Assembly (NCBI GenBank): GCA_025458025.1
Contig: JALOTF010000001.1
Span: 1 to 64,000, forward strand
DNA from: Beijerinckiaceae bacterium
GTDB lineage: Bacteria; Pseudomonadota; Alphaproteobacteria; Rhizobiales; Beijerinckiaceae
Reading direction: 5' to 3'
Length of the DNA stretch: 64,000 nucleotides
The notes beneath the pieces are model-generated. The model worked only from the letters and a program-made list of their open reading frames with translations. It made no database searches and was not told the origin of the DNA. Of this stretch, positions 12,307-22,100 are shown piece after piece (the stretch's first letter is position 1; each line of letters opens with the position of its first letter). A program made the position numbers and the translations under genes.

Positions 12307-12463
12307 GAGGGGCCCACCTGCCTGCTGTTTGACGTGTCGAACGGACGTTCTGTTCAACGAACCTCTCTCTTGCCCCAGCGCAAGGCATGAGGCAAGGGTG
12401 GCATGCAAGGAAGTCGGGGTTGGTCGGGGATGGCCGGCCCGGACCGCGAAGAGGTATCGCGAT

Positions 12464-12850
12464 ATGCTCGACCTGGGGAAGAATGCGGAAGCCGAGGCTT
12501 CCGTTGCGGAAGAATTCGATCCGGCGCTGGCGGATGGTGCCTTCCATGTGCTGGATCGCGCTGGTGTTCGCCATTTGCTTCCCGGTCTCAATGGCTTCCG
12601 GCTCATGGAAATCATGCGCGAATGCGGTGTGGAGATGCCGGAAAACTGCGGCGGTTCGCTCGCCTGCGGCACCTGCCATGTCCATGTCGATCCCGAATGG
12701 TTCGCCCGCCTCGTGCCCGCGCGGATCGAGGAGGAGGCGATGCTCGATCAACTCCTCCACACGCAGCCGAATTCGCGTCTCTCCTGCCAGATCCTGTGGG
12801 ATGCGACGCTTGATGGCCTGCGGCTGACGCTTGCGCCGCCCGAGGGCTGA
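12464..12850 (+). CDS. 2Fe-2S ferredoxin (adrenodoxin-like)
   Basis: CGGSLACGTCHVHV...NSRLSCQI cluster ligands. Confidence 0.87.
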   Translation: MLDLGKNAEAEASVAEEFDPALADGAFHVLDRAGVRHLLPGLNGFRLMEIMRECGVEMPENCGGSLACGTCHVHVDPEWFARLVPARIEEEAMLDQLLHTQPNSRLSCQILWDATLDGLRLTLAPPEG

Positions 12851-12867
12851 TCGTCGATCGAACAGGT

Positions 12868-13887
12868 TCAGATCGAACGCTGCGGCGAGGCTTCCGATTG
12901 CCGCTTGCGGTCGATGCCGAGCTGGCGCTCGCGCAGGATGACATAGATGCCCGCCCCGCAGACGATGCAGGCGCCTATGAGCACCAGCTGGTGAGGCAAT
13001 TCCCCGAACAGGAAATAGCCCCAGGCCATCGCGAAGATCATGCCGGTATAGTCGAACGGGGCAACCGTGGAAGCGGGGGCGCGGCGATAGCTTTCCGTGA
13101 GGAAGATCTGCCCGAAGCCGCCCATCGTGCCGACCAGCACGAGGAAGATCGCCTGCTTCAGGTTGGGCGTGCGCCAGGCCCAGTCGGGGTCGATGCCACC
13201 GCCGATCACCGTGAGCATGCCGAAGGTGGTGGTCATCAGCGAGAAGAAGATCACGATGGCCGAGGTGCTCTCGGTGGCAGTTAACCGGCGCACCTCGATC
13301 ATCGCAAAGGCCGAGCAGGCAGCACCAAGGAAGCCGAACAGCGCGCCGACGGCGAGCGTTGTATCCGCCTGGCGGCTGATGGCATCGGCCGAGATATAGG
13401 GCCAGAGCATCACGATCACGCCGCAGAAGCCCACGAGAACGGCTGTCCAGCGATAAAGCCGCACCACCTCGCCGAGCACGAAGGCGGCGAGCACCACCGA
13501 GATCAGCGGCGCGGTGAAGGAGATCGCCGTCGCGTCGGTCAGCGGCAGCATGGTCAGCGCGTTGAAGCCGAAGAACATGCCCAGCGATCCGATGAGCCCG
13601 CGCTTCAGGTGTCCCTTGTGGTTGTTGGTCTGGAAGGCTGTGTTCAGCTTGCCGATCAGGGCCATCCAGGCGAAAACCGGGATGAGCGCAAAGAACGATC
13701 GGCAGAACACGATCTGCCCGACCGGAAAGGCCTGATCGGCTGGCGTAATTGAGCCTACCACCTTCACCGCCGCGCCCATGCAGGAAAAGGCGAAGGCGGA
13801 CGCCACCTTGAACATGATGCCGATGAGCGGACGATTCTGCGGCGGCACCGCCGGCGGCGCGGCGGAGGAGGACGATTCAACGGGCAT
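12868..13887 (-). CDS. DMT (EamA) family transporter
   Basis: Ten-TM pattern; LPLTDATAISFTAPLISVVLAAFVLGE and FDYTGMIFAMAWGYFLFGELP motifs. Confidence 0.9.
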   Translation of the reverse strand: MPVESSSSAAPPAVPPQNRPLIGIMFKVASAFAFSCMGAAVKVVGSITPADQAFPVGQIVFCRSFFALIPVFAWMALIGKLNTAFQTNNHKGHLKRGLIGSLGMFFGFNALTMLPLTDATAISFTAPLISVVLAAFVLGEVVRLYRWTAVLVGFCGVIVMLWPYISADAISRQADTTLAVGALFGFLGAACSAFAMIEVRRLTATESTSAIVIFFSLMTTTFGMLTVIGGGIDPDWAWRTPNLKQAIFLVLVGTMGGFGQIFLTESYRRAPASTVAPFDYTGMIFAMAWGYFLFGELPHQLVLIGACIVCGAGIYVILRERQLGIDRKRQSEASPQRSI

Positions 13888-13959
13888 GAAAATCGCAATC
13901 CGAAGCGGTCAAAGGCCAAGTCTAGGGAGGCCAGCCCGCTTTCACAACCCGTGAAACGA

Positions 13960-14967
13960 TCAGCGGAAGGCGCGCAGGCGATCGCGGGCCGAAAGCTCGT
14001 CGAGGCTTTCGAGCGGGGAGGGGCCGCTGGCCGCTTCTGGTTCCGGCTCGGCGAGAATTTCGGCCATGCCATCGAACAGCGCTTCATCCTCGGTATGGGC
14101 GACGACCGGCTGCGCCGTCATGGCCATGACGGGTGCCTGCGCGGCGGCTGCCTCGGAGGTCAACTTGGCGTTGGCGGGAATCGCCGGCATGTCGTCTTCG
14201 AGTTCCAGCAGATCCGCGCCGACCATTGTGGGTTCTGCCTTTTCGGCCGGCACGAAGAAATCAAAGGTCTCGTCGATCTCGGCCTGGTTGGCCTCGCTCA
14301 TCCAGATGTCGGGCTCGGTTCGCGCCGTCTCCATTTCCATGGCGATGGTCGCGTCGATATCCTCGATCTCCTCGGAGATTTCGTCGGAAAGGCCTGCAGC
14401 CTCAACGAGCGAGCGGATGCGCGAATCGAGGAATTTCAGTGTCTCAACGGCTTTGGCGATGCGCTGGGCCGTGAGATCCTGGAAGCCGCAGGCAGTGTAG
14501 ATTTCGGTCGCGGAGCGGTCGAGTTCGTCGCAGACGGCGGCGTCGATCCCGAGTTCGCGCAGGGTCCAGGCCTGCTCCTGCATGCGCTCGGCGGCAGAGA
14601 GGATGGCCGAGGTGGCCTTTTCGGTGGTTTCCACCACCGCATCGAGGGTTTCGGAGGCCGCCGCGAACTGGATGCCGCGGCTGTCGCGCGCGTGCATCGC
14701 GCGGATTTCCTTCTCGGCACGCAGGATGGCGCGCGCCATATCAAGGATCTGCTTGTGCAGCACATCCGAGCCGATGAGCACGGGACGGACATTGACCGCG
14801 CGGCCAAGCTTGTCGATCGCTTCGAGCAGCGTTTCGGTATCCGCATGGCGGTTGCGCTTGGCGTATTCGGCAAGGAACCAGCGCCCGCGCTCCGTTTCCA
14901 TCACGGCCGCAGCGATCTGCTCATAGGCCGCGTCATCATACGCCGGCGGTTTGATCAACGACGTCAT
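13960..14967 (-). CDS. cheZ: CheZ-like protein phosphatase
   Basis: MTSLIKPPAYDDAAYEQIAAAVMETERGRWFLAEYAKRNR start; EIYTACGFQDLTAQRIAKAVETL resembles the CheZ FQDLTGQ catalytic helix. Confidence 0.65.
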   Translation of the reverse strand: MTSLIKPPAYDDAAYEQIAAAVMETERGRWFLAEYAKRNRHADTETLLEAIDKLGRAVNVRPVLIGSDVLHKQILDMARAILRAEKEIRAMHARDSRGIQFAAASETLDAVVETTEKATSAILSAAERMQEQAWTLRELGIDAAVCDELDRSATEIYTACGFQDLTAQRIAKAVETLKFLDSRIRSLVEAAGLSDEISEEIEDIDATIAMEMETARTEPDIWMSEANQAEIDETFDFFVPAEKAEPTMVGADLLELEDDMPAIPANAKLTSEAAAAQAPVMAMTAQPVVAHTEDEALFDGMAEILAEPEPEAASGPSPLESLDELSARDRLRAFR

Positions 14968-15155
14968 TTCGGTGAGCCGCTCTTCCCGGGGAATTGGCCA
15001 TTTCAGGTTTGCCACAACCCTGCCGTGGGAATGGTTAACGAATGCTTTCGGAACGCGGCTTGCAGCCTCCTTTCCGGCGATGATACGAGAGAATTTGTTC
15101 GCAGTGGCTTTTGAGTCAGCGCGATCTCCGGCGTGAATGAGGTTCAGGATCAGGC

Positions 15156-16295
15156 ATGGCGCGGCCTTCCGCGATCTGGGGTGATGGGTTGCGCGGCGGC
15201 GGCGTGCTGCGGCTCTCCGGAGCATGGACCGCCGATCACGCGGCAGAACTCGAATCCGCGCTCGCCACGGCGATGAAAAGCCTGCAGGCCGGCGCGGAAG
15301 ATGCGCACTTCCGCATCGATTGCGCGGGGCTTCTGTCGCTCGATACGGTTGGTGCCTGGCTCATCCATCGCGCGCGCCTGACGCTTGGCGAAAAGGGCGA
15401 GGTGACGCTGGTTGGCCTGAAGCGCGACCAGACCCACCTGATCGCCGAGGTTGCGCAAGCGGAAATCCCGCCCGAGGGGCCGCCGAGGCCTACCGGTGCC
15501 TATCCGCTGCTGGTCGATATCGGCGAGGCCGTCGTCAATGCCGGCAAGGATGTCTCCAACGGTGTGACGTTCTTCGGCTCGGTGATGGCCGCACTGGCGC
15601 GTCTCGCGCTTGGGCGCGCCAAGCTGCGCCCGGCGGCGGTGGTGACGCAACTCGAACGCGTCGCGATGCGCGGCGTGCCCATCATCGTGCTGATCTCGTT
15701 CCTTGTCGGCGCGATCATCGCGCAACAGAGCATCTTCCAGCTCCAGCGTTTCGGGCAGCCGCATCTCGTGGCTGATCTCGTGGGCGTGCTCGTGCTGCGT
15801 GAACTCGCCGTGCTGCTCACGGCCATCATGGTCGCGGGCCGCTCCGGCTCGGCTTTCACGGCCGAACTCGGTTCCATGAAGATGCGCGAGGAGGTGGATG
15901 CGCTGCAGACCATGGGGCTCGACCCCGTGGAGGTGTTGGTTCTGCCGCGAATCATCGCGTTGCTGATCGGGCTACCGCTGCTGACCTTTGTTTCCTCGAT
16001 GGCGGCCATGGCTGGAGCGGCGCTGGTGGCTGACATTTATGGCGGCATCAGCTTCGAGATCTTCTTCGCCCGCATCCAGAACATCATCGGCATGAACACC
16101 TTCATGGTGGGCATGTACAAGGCGCCTTTCATGGCGCTGGTGATTGGCCTCATCGCCTGCATCGAAGGCTTCGCGGTGCGCGGCAGCGCTGAATCGCTCG
16201 GCAGCCACACCACGGCTTCGGTGGTGAAGTCGATTTTCGTGGTCATCGTGGTCGATGGCCTGTTCGCCATGTTCTTCGCATCGATCCGGTATTGA
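15156..16295 (+). CDS. MlaE-family ABC transporter permease with N-terminal STAS-like domain
   Basis: MlaE fold: FLVGAIIAQQSIFQLQRFGQ...LRELAVLLTAIMVAGRSGSAFTAELGSMKMREEVDALQTMGLDP. Confidence 0.93.
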   Translation: MARPSAIWGDGLRGGGVLRLSGAWTADHAAELESALATAMKSLQAGAEDAHFRIDCAGLLSLDTVGAWLIHRARLTLGEKGEVTLVGLKRDQTHLIAEVAQAEIPPEGPPRPTGAYPLLVDIGEAVVNAGKDVSNGVTFFGSVMAALARLALGRAKLRPAAVVTQLERVAMRGVPIIVLISFLVGAIIAQQSIFQLQRFGQPHLVADLVGVLVLRELAVLLTAIMVAGRSGSAFTAELGSMKMREEVDALQTMGLDPVEVLVLPRIIALLIGLPLLTFVSSMAAMAGAALVADIYGGISFEIFFARIQNIIGMNTFMVGMYKAPFMALVIGLIACIEGFAVRGSAESLGSHTTASVVKSIFVVIVVDGLFAMFFASIRY

Positions 16296-16296
16296 G

Positions 16297-17109
16297 ATGG
16301 CCTCCGAGAACGCGTCCCACATCGGCCACGGCGTCCAGTCCGAGATTGTCATCTCGGTGGAGAACCTCGCCGTCGGTTTCGGTGAGCGCCTCGTGATCGA
16401 CGGCCTCGCGCTCGATGTGCACCGGGGGGAAATTCTCGGCGTGGTCGGCGCCTCCGGCACGGGCAAATCGGTGCTTTTGCGCACGATCATCGGGCTGGTG
16501 GCGAAAAAGCGCGGCACCGTGCAGGTGTTCGGCCATGACATGGACCGGCTGAACGCGCAGCGCCGTCGCCTCATCGAGCGGCGCTGGGGTATCCTCTTCC
16601 AGCACGGTGCGCTGTTTTCCTCGCTCACGGTGAAGCAGAACATCCAGTTCCCGATGCGGGAATATCTCGATCTTTCGCCGCGCCTGCTCGACGAGATGGC
16701 GATGCTGAAGCTGCAACTCGTGGGCCTGAAGCCGGAAGCGGCGAATCGCATGCCTTCGGAGCTGTCCGGCGGCATGATCAAACGTGCGGCGCTCGCCCGT
16801 GCGCTGGCGCTTGACCCCGAGATCGTCTTCCTCGACGAACCGACATCCGGCCTCGATCCCATCGGGGCAGGCGATTTTGATGAATTGATCGCCACATTGC
16901 GGAACACATTGGGCCTCACCGTCTTCATGGTGACGCATGATCTCGACAGTCTTGCCGGAATTTGCGATCGCATCGCAGCGCTTGGCGATGGTCGCGTTCT
17001 GTCGCAAGGTCCGCTGGAGCAATTGAAGGCTGAACCGCATCCCTGGTTGCAGGCGTATTTCAATGGTCCACGGGCCCGCGCGAGCCACGTGCACAGCAAG
17101 CCGGCGTAA
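16297..17109 (+). CDS. MlaF-like ABC transporter ATP-binding protein
   Basis: Walker A GASGTGKSV; signature LSGGMIKRAALARAL; Walker B EIVFLDEPTSGLDP. Confidence 0.95.
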   Translation: MASENASHIGHGVQSEIVISVENLAVGFGERLVIDGLALDVHRGEILGVVGASGTGKSVLLRTIIGLVAKKRGTVQVFGHDMDRLNAQRRRLIERRWGILFQHGALFSSLTVKQNIQFPMREYLDLSPRLLDEMAMLKLQLVGLKPEAANRMPSELSGGMIKRAALARALALDPEIVFLDEPTSGLDPIGAGDFDELIATLRNTLGLTVFMVTHDLDSLAGICDRIAALGDGRVLSQGPLEQLKAEPHPWLQAYFNGPRARASHVHSKPA

Positions 17110-17124
17110 CGGAAGGTTCGACGG

Positions 17125-18447
17125 ATGGAGAACAAGGCCAATTACGCGATTGTCGGGCTTTTCACCATTGCGGTGATCGCCGGCATTTTCGGCTTCGTGT
17201 TCTGGTTCACGCGCGCTTCGGAAAACTCCGATCGCAAGCCTTATCGCGTGGTATTCGTGGGGTCTGTCTCAGGCCTGTCGCCCGGCGCCGCGGTGCGTTT
17301 CAATGGCTTGCGCGTGGGTGAGGTAACGGCGGTGAACATCCTTCCCTCCGATCCGAGCCGTGTTGTGGCGCAGATCGCGGTTAGCCCCTCCACGCCGATC
17401 AAGACCGACACCAAGGCCCGGCTCGAGACGCAGGGCCTGACGGGCGTTGCCAATATCCAGCTCACCGGCGTCGCGGGCAACACGCCCGATCTTGTTTCGC
17501 TCGATCCTAGCGCGCCACCCACGATCTTTGCCGATCGCTCGGATTATCAGGATATCGTCGAGACCATCCAGCGCGTCTCCGGCAAGCTTGATTCGGTGCT
17601 CACGCGCGCAGATGCCATTATGGCGCAGGGCGAAGGCTCGATGATCGCGACCTTGCGCAATGTGGAAGCCTTCTCCCGTGCCTTGGGCGAGAATTCCTCC
17701 GGCGTCGCGGCGTTTCTGTCGAATGTCGGCGAGATGAGCCAGAAGATCGGCTCGCTCGCGGGGCGCATCGAGCGCTTCGTGGATGAAGCCGAAAACCTCA
17801 CGCGCGGCATTGATGCCAAGGGCATCAATCAGGCCGTGAAGAACGTGACCGAATTCACCGAAACGCTGGCGCAGAACCGCAACAATGTCGCGACCCTGCT
17901 GGCGGATGCCGGCCAGCTCGCGCGCCTGCTTCAGGGCAGTGCCGGCAAGCTCGATACGGCTCTGGACGAGGTCGGCCGGCTCGCGCGCGGCATCGACCCC
18001 GACAAGATCAACCGCACGCTGGATGGCGCGGAGAAATTCGCCTCCATGCTCGGCCGGAATGCCGAGGACGTCGACCGCGCGATCCGCGACATCACGGCCA
18101 AGGCCGGCACCATCACCCGCGCGATCGACCGGCTGGATAACGTCATGGCTGGCGCGGAGGGCTTCTTCGGGGGCGGGCAGGATGGCGCGACGGCGGGCCT
18201 TATCAAGGAGCTCACCGACGCGGCGAAATCCATCCAGACGCTCGCGGGCAATCTCGATGTCCGCACGCGCGAGCTGACCAGTGGTCTCTCGCGCTTCACT
18301 GGGCCTGGTCTACGCGATTTCGAGGCGCTGGCGGCGGATAGCCGGAAGGCCGTGAATGACCTTTCCCGCGCCGTGCGCGCGTTGGAACGCAACCCTTCGC
18401 AATTGCTCTTCGGCGGGCAATCCAATATTCCCGAATATCGTCGATAG
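17125..18447 (+). CDS. MlaD/MCE-domain substrate-binding protein
   Basis: N-terminal TM then MCE domain (YRVVFVGSVSGLSPGAAVRFNGLRVGEVTAV), long helical C-terminus. Confidence 0.93.
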   Translation: MENKANYAIVGLFTIAVIAGIFGFVFWFTRASENSDRKPYRVVFVGSVSGLSPGAAVRFNGLRVGEVTAVNILPSDPSRVVAQIAVSPSTPIKTDTKARLETQGLTGVANIQLTGVAGNTPDLVSLDPSAPPTIFADRSDYQDIVETIQRVSGKLDSVLTRADAIMAQGEGSMIATLRNVEAFSRALGENSSGVAAFLSNVGEMSQKIGSLAGRIERFVDEAENLTRGIDAKGINQAVKNVTEFTETLAQNRNNVATLLADAGQLARLLQGSAGKLDTALDEVGRLARGIDPDKINRTLDGAEKFASMLGRNAEDVDRAIRDITAKAGTITRAIDRLDNVMAGAEGFFGGGQDGATAGLIKELTDAAKSIQTLAGNLDVRTRELTSGLSRFTGPGLRDFEALAADSRKAVNDLSRAVRALERNPSQLLFGGQSNIPEYRR

Positions 18448-18459
18448 AAGCGAGGGCGC

Positions 18460-19095
18460 GTGGGCGATTCCGGGATGTCGGTGGCGTGGGTGAATCGGCA
18501 GGGGCGTAGGCGCCGGGCTGTCGTGTCGTCGCGGCTTCTCGCGTTGGCTCTCGCCGGTTTTCTCGCGGGGTGCGGGGGCGCTGCGCCGCCGCCGACCTTC
18601 GATCTAGCAGCACCGCGTGACAATCTCGGCGCGCGCCCCGGTCAGGGCCTCATCGTCGTCGCTGAGCCTTCCGCACTGGCCGCGATCGATACCAACCGCC
18701 TCATCGTGATGACGCGTGGCGGCGGGCTCGCCTATCTCGGCGATGCGCAATGGTCGGATCGCCTGCCGAAGCTCGTTCAGGTCCGGCTGATCCAGACTTT
18801 CGAGAATGCGAAGCGCCTCACGGCTGTGGGCCGCCCGGGCGATCGCCTCCTGCCGGTGGCGCAACTCAATTCGGAAATCCGCCGCTTCGGCATTGATGAG
18901 GCCACCGGCGAGGCCGTAATCGAGATGAGCGTGAAGATCGTTCAGGATCGCACGGGGCGTATTCTGGCCGGCAACATCTTCACGCGCTCTGTTCCGGCCG
19001 GTGGTTCAGGCGGGCCGCTTGCTGCGGCTGCCCTTGATCTCGCGATGCAGGAGATGCTGCGCGATATCGTGCGCTGGACCTCCTCGCGCATCTGA
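18460..19095 (+). CDS. ABC-type transport auxiliary lipoprotein
   Basis: Lipobox-like LAGFLAGCGG; position directly after MCE protein; PqiC/YmbA-like fold pattern. Confidence 0.8.
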   Translation: MGDSGMSVAWVNRQGRRRRAVVSSRLLALALAGFLAGCGGAAPPPTFDLAAPRDNLGARPGQGLIVVAEPSALAAIDTNRLIVMTRGGGLAYLGDAQWSDRLPKLVQVRLIQTFENAKRLTAVGRPGDRLLPVAQLNSEIRRFGIDEATGEAVIEMSVKIVQDRTGRILAGNIFTRSVPAGGSGGPLAAAALDLAMQEMLRDIVRWTSSRI

Positions 19096-19112
19096 TCCAT
19101 CCCACAGCGCAT

Positions 19113-19140
19113 GAAAAAGGCGGCCCGAGAGCCGCCTTTT
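19113..19140. terminator. Bidirectional rho-independent terminator
   Basis: aaaaaGGCGGCccgagaGCCGCCtttt between convergent genes. Confidence 0.85.
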
Positions 19141-19165
19141 GGTGTTTCAGCGCTGTCGCCGCCGC

Positions 19166-22100
19166 TCAGTCGAAGCGGCCGGCGGCATGCGCGAGCATGG
19201 TGTAGACCTTGCCCGTATCCGAGGTGAGGTAGGTGCGCGCGACCAGCGAATCCCGGTCATCGCCAGCGACTTCCGCGAGCAGGCGCTCGAACTGGTCGAC
19301 ATAGGTATCGACCGTGCGCTTGAACTCGGCATCCCGGCGATAGCGGCGGCGGATGTCGTCATACGCCTCCTGCCCCTGCAGGGTGTAGAGCTTGCGCGTG
19401 AAGACGTTGCGCTCACCCCGGCGATAGCGATCCCAAAGTTCGATCGCAGCCTCGTGGTCGATCATCCGGGCGATATCGACCGAGAGACTGTCGAGCGATT
19501 CGATCCGGCGGGCCGAATTGGCTTCCGGCACGCGCGGGCTGCGCTGGGGTGCCACGGGCTCGTCGTCACCCGCCCGTTCCAAAAGACCGGAGAGCCAGGA
19601 GCCGCCTCCAGCCGGGTTGCGCGGCGGCGGAGGTGTCACGGGGCGCTGCACCGGCGGAGCCGGGCGCGGCGCGGGCTCATAGGCCGGGCGAGCGGGCGCG
19701 CGTGGAGCATCCGGCTCGGCGCGGCGCGGTTCGCTCACGTCGAGCGCCGGGCCCGAACGAGAGACGATATCGTTCAGTTCCGACAGGGCGCGCAACTGGT
19801 CGCCCACCACGCGCTTCAGGTTCTGGCTGGCCTCGCGTGCCTCGCGCGGAATTTCTAGCCCGCCCGCCGTCAGGGCGGCGCGCGTGGCCTCGAGATCCGC
19901 GAGAATGTCGCGGGTCGCCTGCCGCAGGTCGCCGGCGGTGGCGAGGAAGCCCTGCACGCCATCCTGCAGCAGCGAGGTCATCTCGCTGTTCGCCTGATCA
20001 TAGGCCTGCCGCAGGGCAGCGGCTGTGCGCTCGCGCTCCTTCCCCGTTTCAAGGCGGATGCGCTCGTACTGCGAACCGATGGCCTGGGTCGCAGCCTCTG
20101 CGCTCTGGTGCACGAGTGTCGAGGCCTCGCGGGCCCGCGCCTCCGCGCTGGAGAGCTGGTCATCCACGAGGCTCGAGAACGAGCGGAGCATGGCATCCAC
20201 ATCCTCGATGCGGCTGCTGAGGGCGCCGACAAGGCCCTCGAACACGCGCTGGCGCTCGCCCAACAGGTTGGCGAGGCTCGCCTGATTGGTGGTGAGTTCG
20301 CCCGAAAGCGCGCGCATGGCGCTGGTACGCTCGTCGAGCACGCTGACGGTGTTCTGGCTGGTGGAGAGCAGGTCGCCCGAGGCCGAACGGATGGCCTCCA
20401 CGCGCGCCGCCAGCGCATCCGAGCCCTGATTGGCCGCCGAGAGAATGGCGGCGAGGGTGGCTTCCAGCCCCCGCACGCGCTCGCCGAGGCGGCCCTCGAT
20501 ATCCGATAGGCCCTTCGCCGTGGAGCCGACGATCGTGTTGAGCACGCGATTGGCTTCACCGAGCTTGTCGAGCAGGCCAGCGACCTCGCCGCGCAGCTTG
20601 TCGTTGGCTTCCACGAGATTGTGCAGCGATTTGGCCGAACCGCTCTCGATGGCCGCATTGAGTTCTGCCAGCGAGGCCGTGACGCGCTCGCCGATTTCGG
20701 TGGAGGCGCTTTCGAGGCCGCGCACCATGGCGAGGCCATGCTGTTCGAAGCTCGTGACGAAATGCGCGCCCTTCTCGTCGATCAGCGCGGAGATCTGCTC
20801 GGCGCGGTTCATCAATTCGCTGCCCACCTCACGCGACAGGGTGGTGAGGCTCCGCTCCACCTCGCCTGCGCGCAGAACGATGGAATCCGCGCTCTGGTCG
20901 AGGCGGCCCACGATGGCCTCGGTCGCCGCGTGGGTCTTCTGTTCGAGGATGTCGCGGATTTCCTGCGCGCGACGGCTGATCGTCTCGTTGGCTTCCTGCG
21001 TCGATTTCTCGAACACAGCGCTGAGTTCCTGCGTGCGGCGTCCGAGAATCTCGCTCGCGGCTTGCGCCTTCTGGTCGAGCACCTCGATCTGCTGGCTGAA
21101 CGGGTTGACGACCCGCGCACCGAAGACCTCGACCTTCTGCTCGAAGCTCTGCACCTTCTCGTCGAGATTGCCGAGCAGCGAGCCGCCGGTTTCCTGCACG
21201 GCGCGGGTGAATTCCAGCGTCCGCAGGGCCACCATGTCGCCGAGCGCCTTGGCGCGCTCATCCACGCCGGTTTCGACGCGTGCGAGCAGGCTCTCGATAT
21301 TGGCCGTGACCTGCTGCGTGCGATCTGCGATGCGCGAACCCAGCACATCGCTCTGCGCCACGATGGTGTGCTCCAGCTTGTCGGCGGTCGAGACGAAGGT
21401 CTTCTCGAATTCCTCGAAGCGTTCGCCAAGGCCGGCGGTGCGCGCGGTGACCGTTTCAGCAAGGCGCGAGGCATTGGCGGCAAGCGCCTCGTTCACGCGC
21501 TGGCCATGCTGGTTCATCGCCTGCAACACATCCCGACCGGTATGCGCGAGGCGCTCCGTGGCTTCCGTCGCCTGGCGGGCCAGAGCGAGGCCGAGATCGT
21601 CGATTTCGCTCTTGAGGCCCGTCGAGGCCTCGCGGGTGCGCTCGCTGATGAGTGAGCCGAGGCTTTCGCCCGCGATCGTGAAGGCCTCGTTGGCCTGCGA
21701 TACCCGGTTGGCGATGAGATCGACCAGAGCCGCTCCCTGATTGGCGAGCGCAGTTTCCAGTCCGCCACGCGTGCCTTCCAGCGCATTCTCGAAAACGCGG
21801 GCATTGGAGGCCAGCGTATCCTCGATGCGGGTGATGGAGCGCTGGAGGGTGGCCTCGATCTGCAGACCATTCGCGCCGAAAGTATCGGCCAGGCGCTGGG
21901 CATTGCCGCTCAGGAGTACTTCCATGTCGCGCGCGCCCTGGCTCATCGATGTCTCGATGCGGCGCGAGGTTTCCTCCAGCACGCCGGTGACGGCGCGCGA
22001 GGTGGTGCCGAGCGTGTCTTCGATCCGGCTCGCGGTGCCGACCATACGGTCAGCCAGCTCATCCGAACGGGCGGTGAGGGCATCCACGACGCCGGCACCC

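Noticed and set aside
15156-19095. MCE/Mla operon considered as a novel transport system
   Set aside because: Gene order permease-ATPase-MCE-lipoprotein is the ordinary alphaproteobacterial arrangement.
20430-21740. 436-aa ORF on the + strand, antisense to the giant coiled-coil gene (also 20621-21655 and 21741-23042)
   Set aside because: Mirror ORFs caused by GC-rich codon usage and repeats; Ser/Arg-rich low-complexity translation with no recognisable domain.
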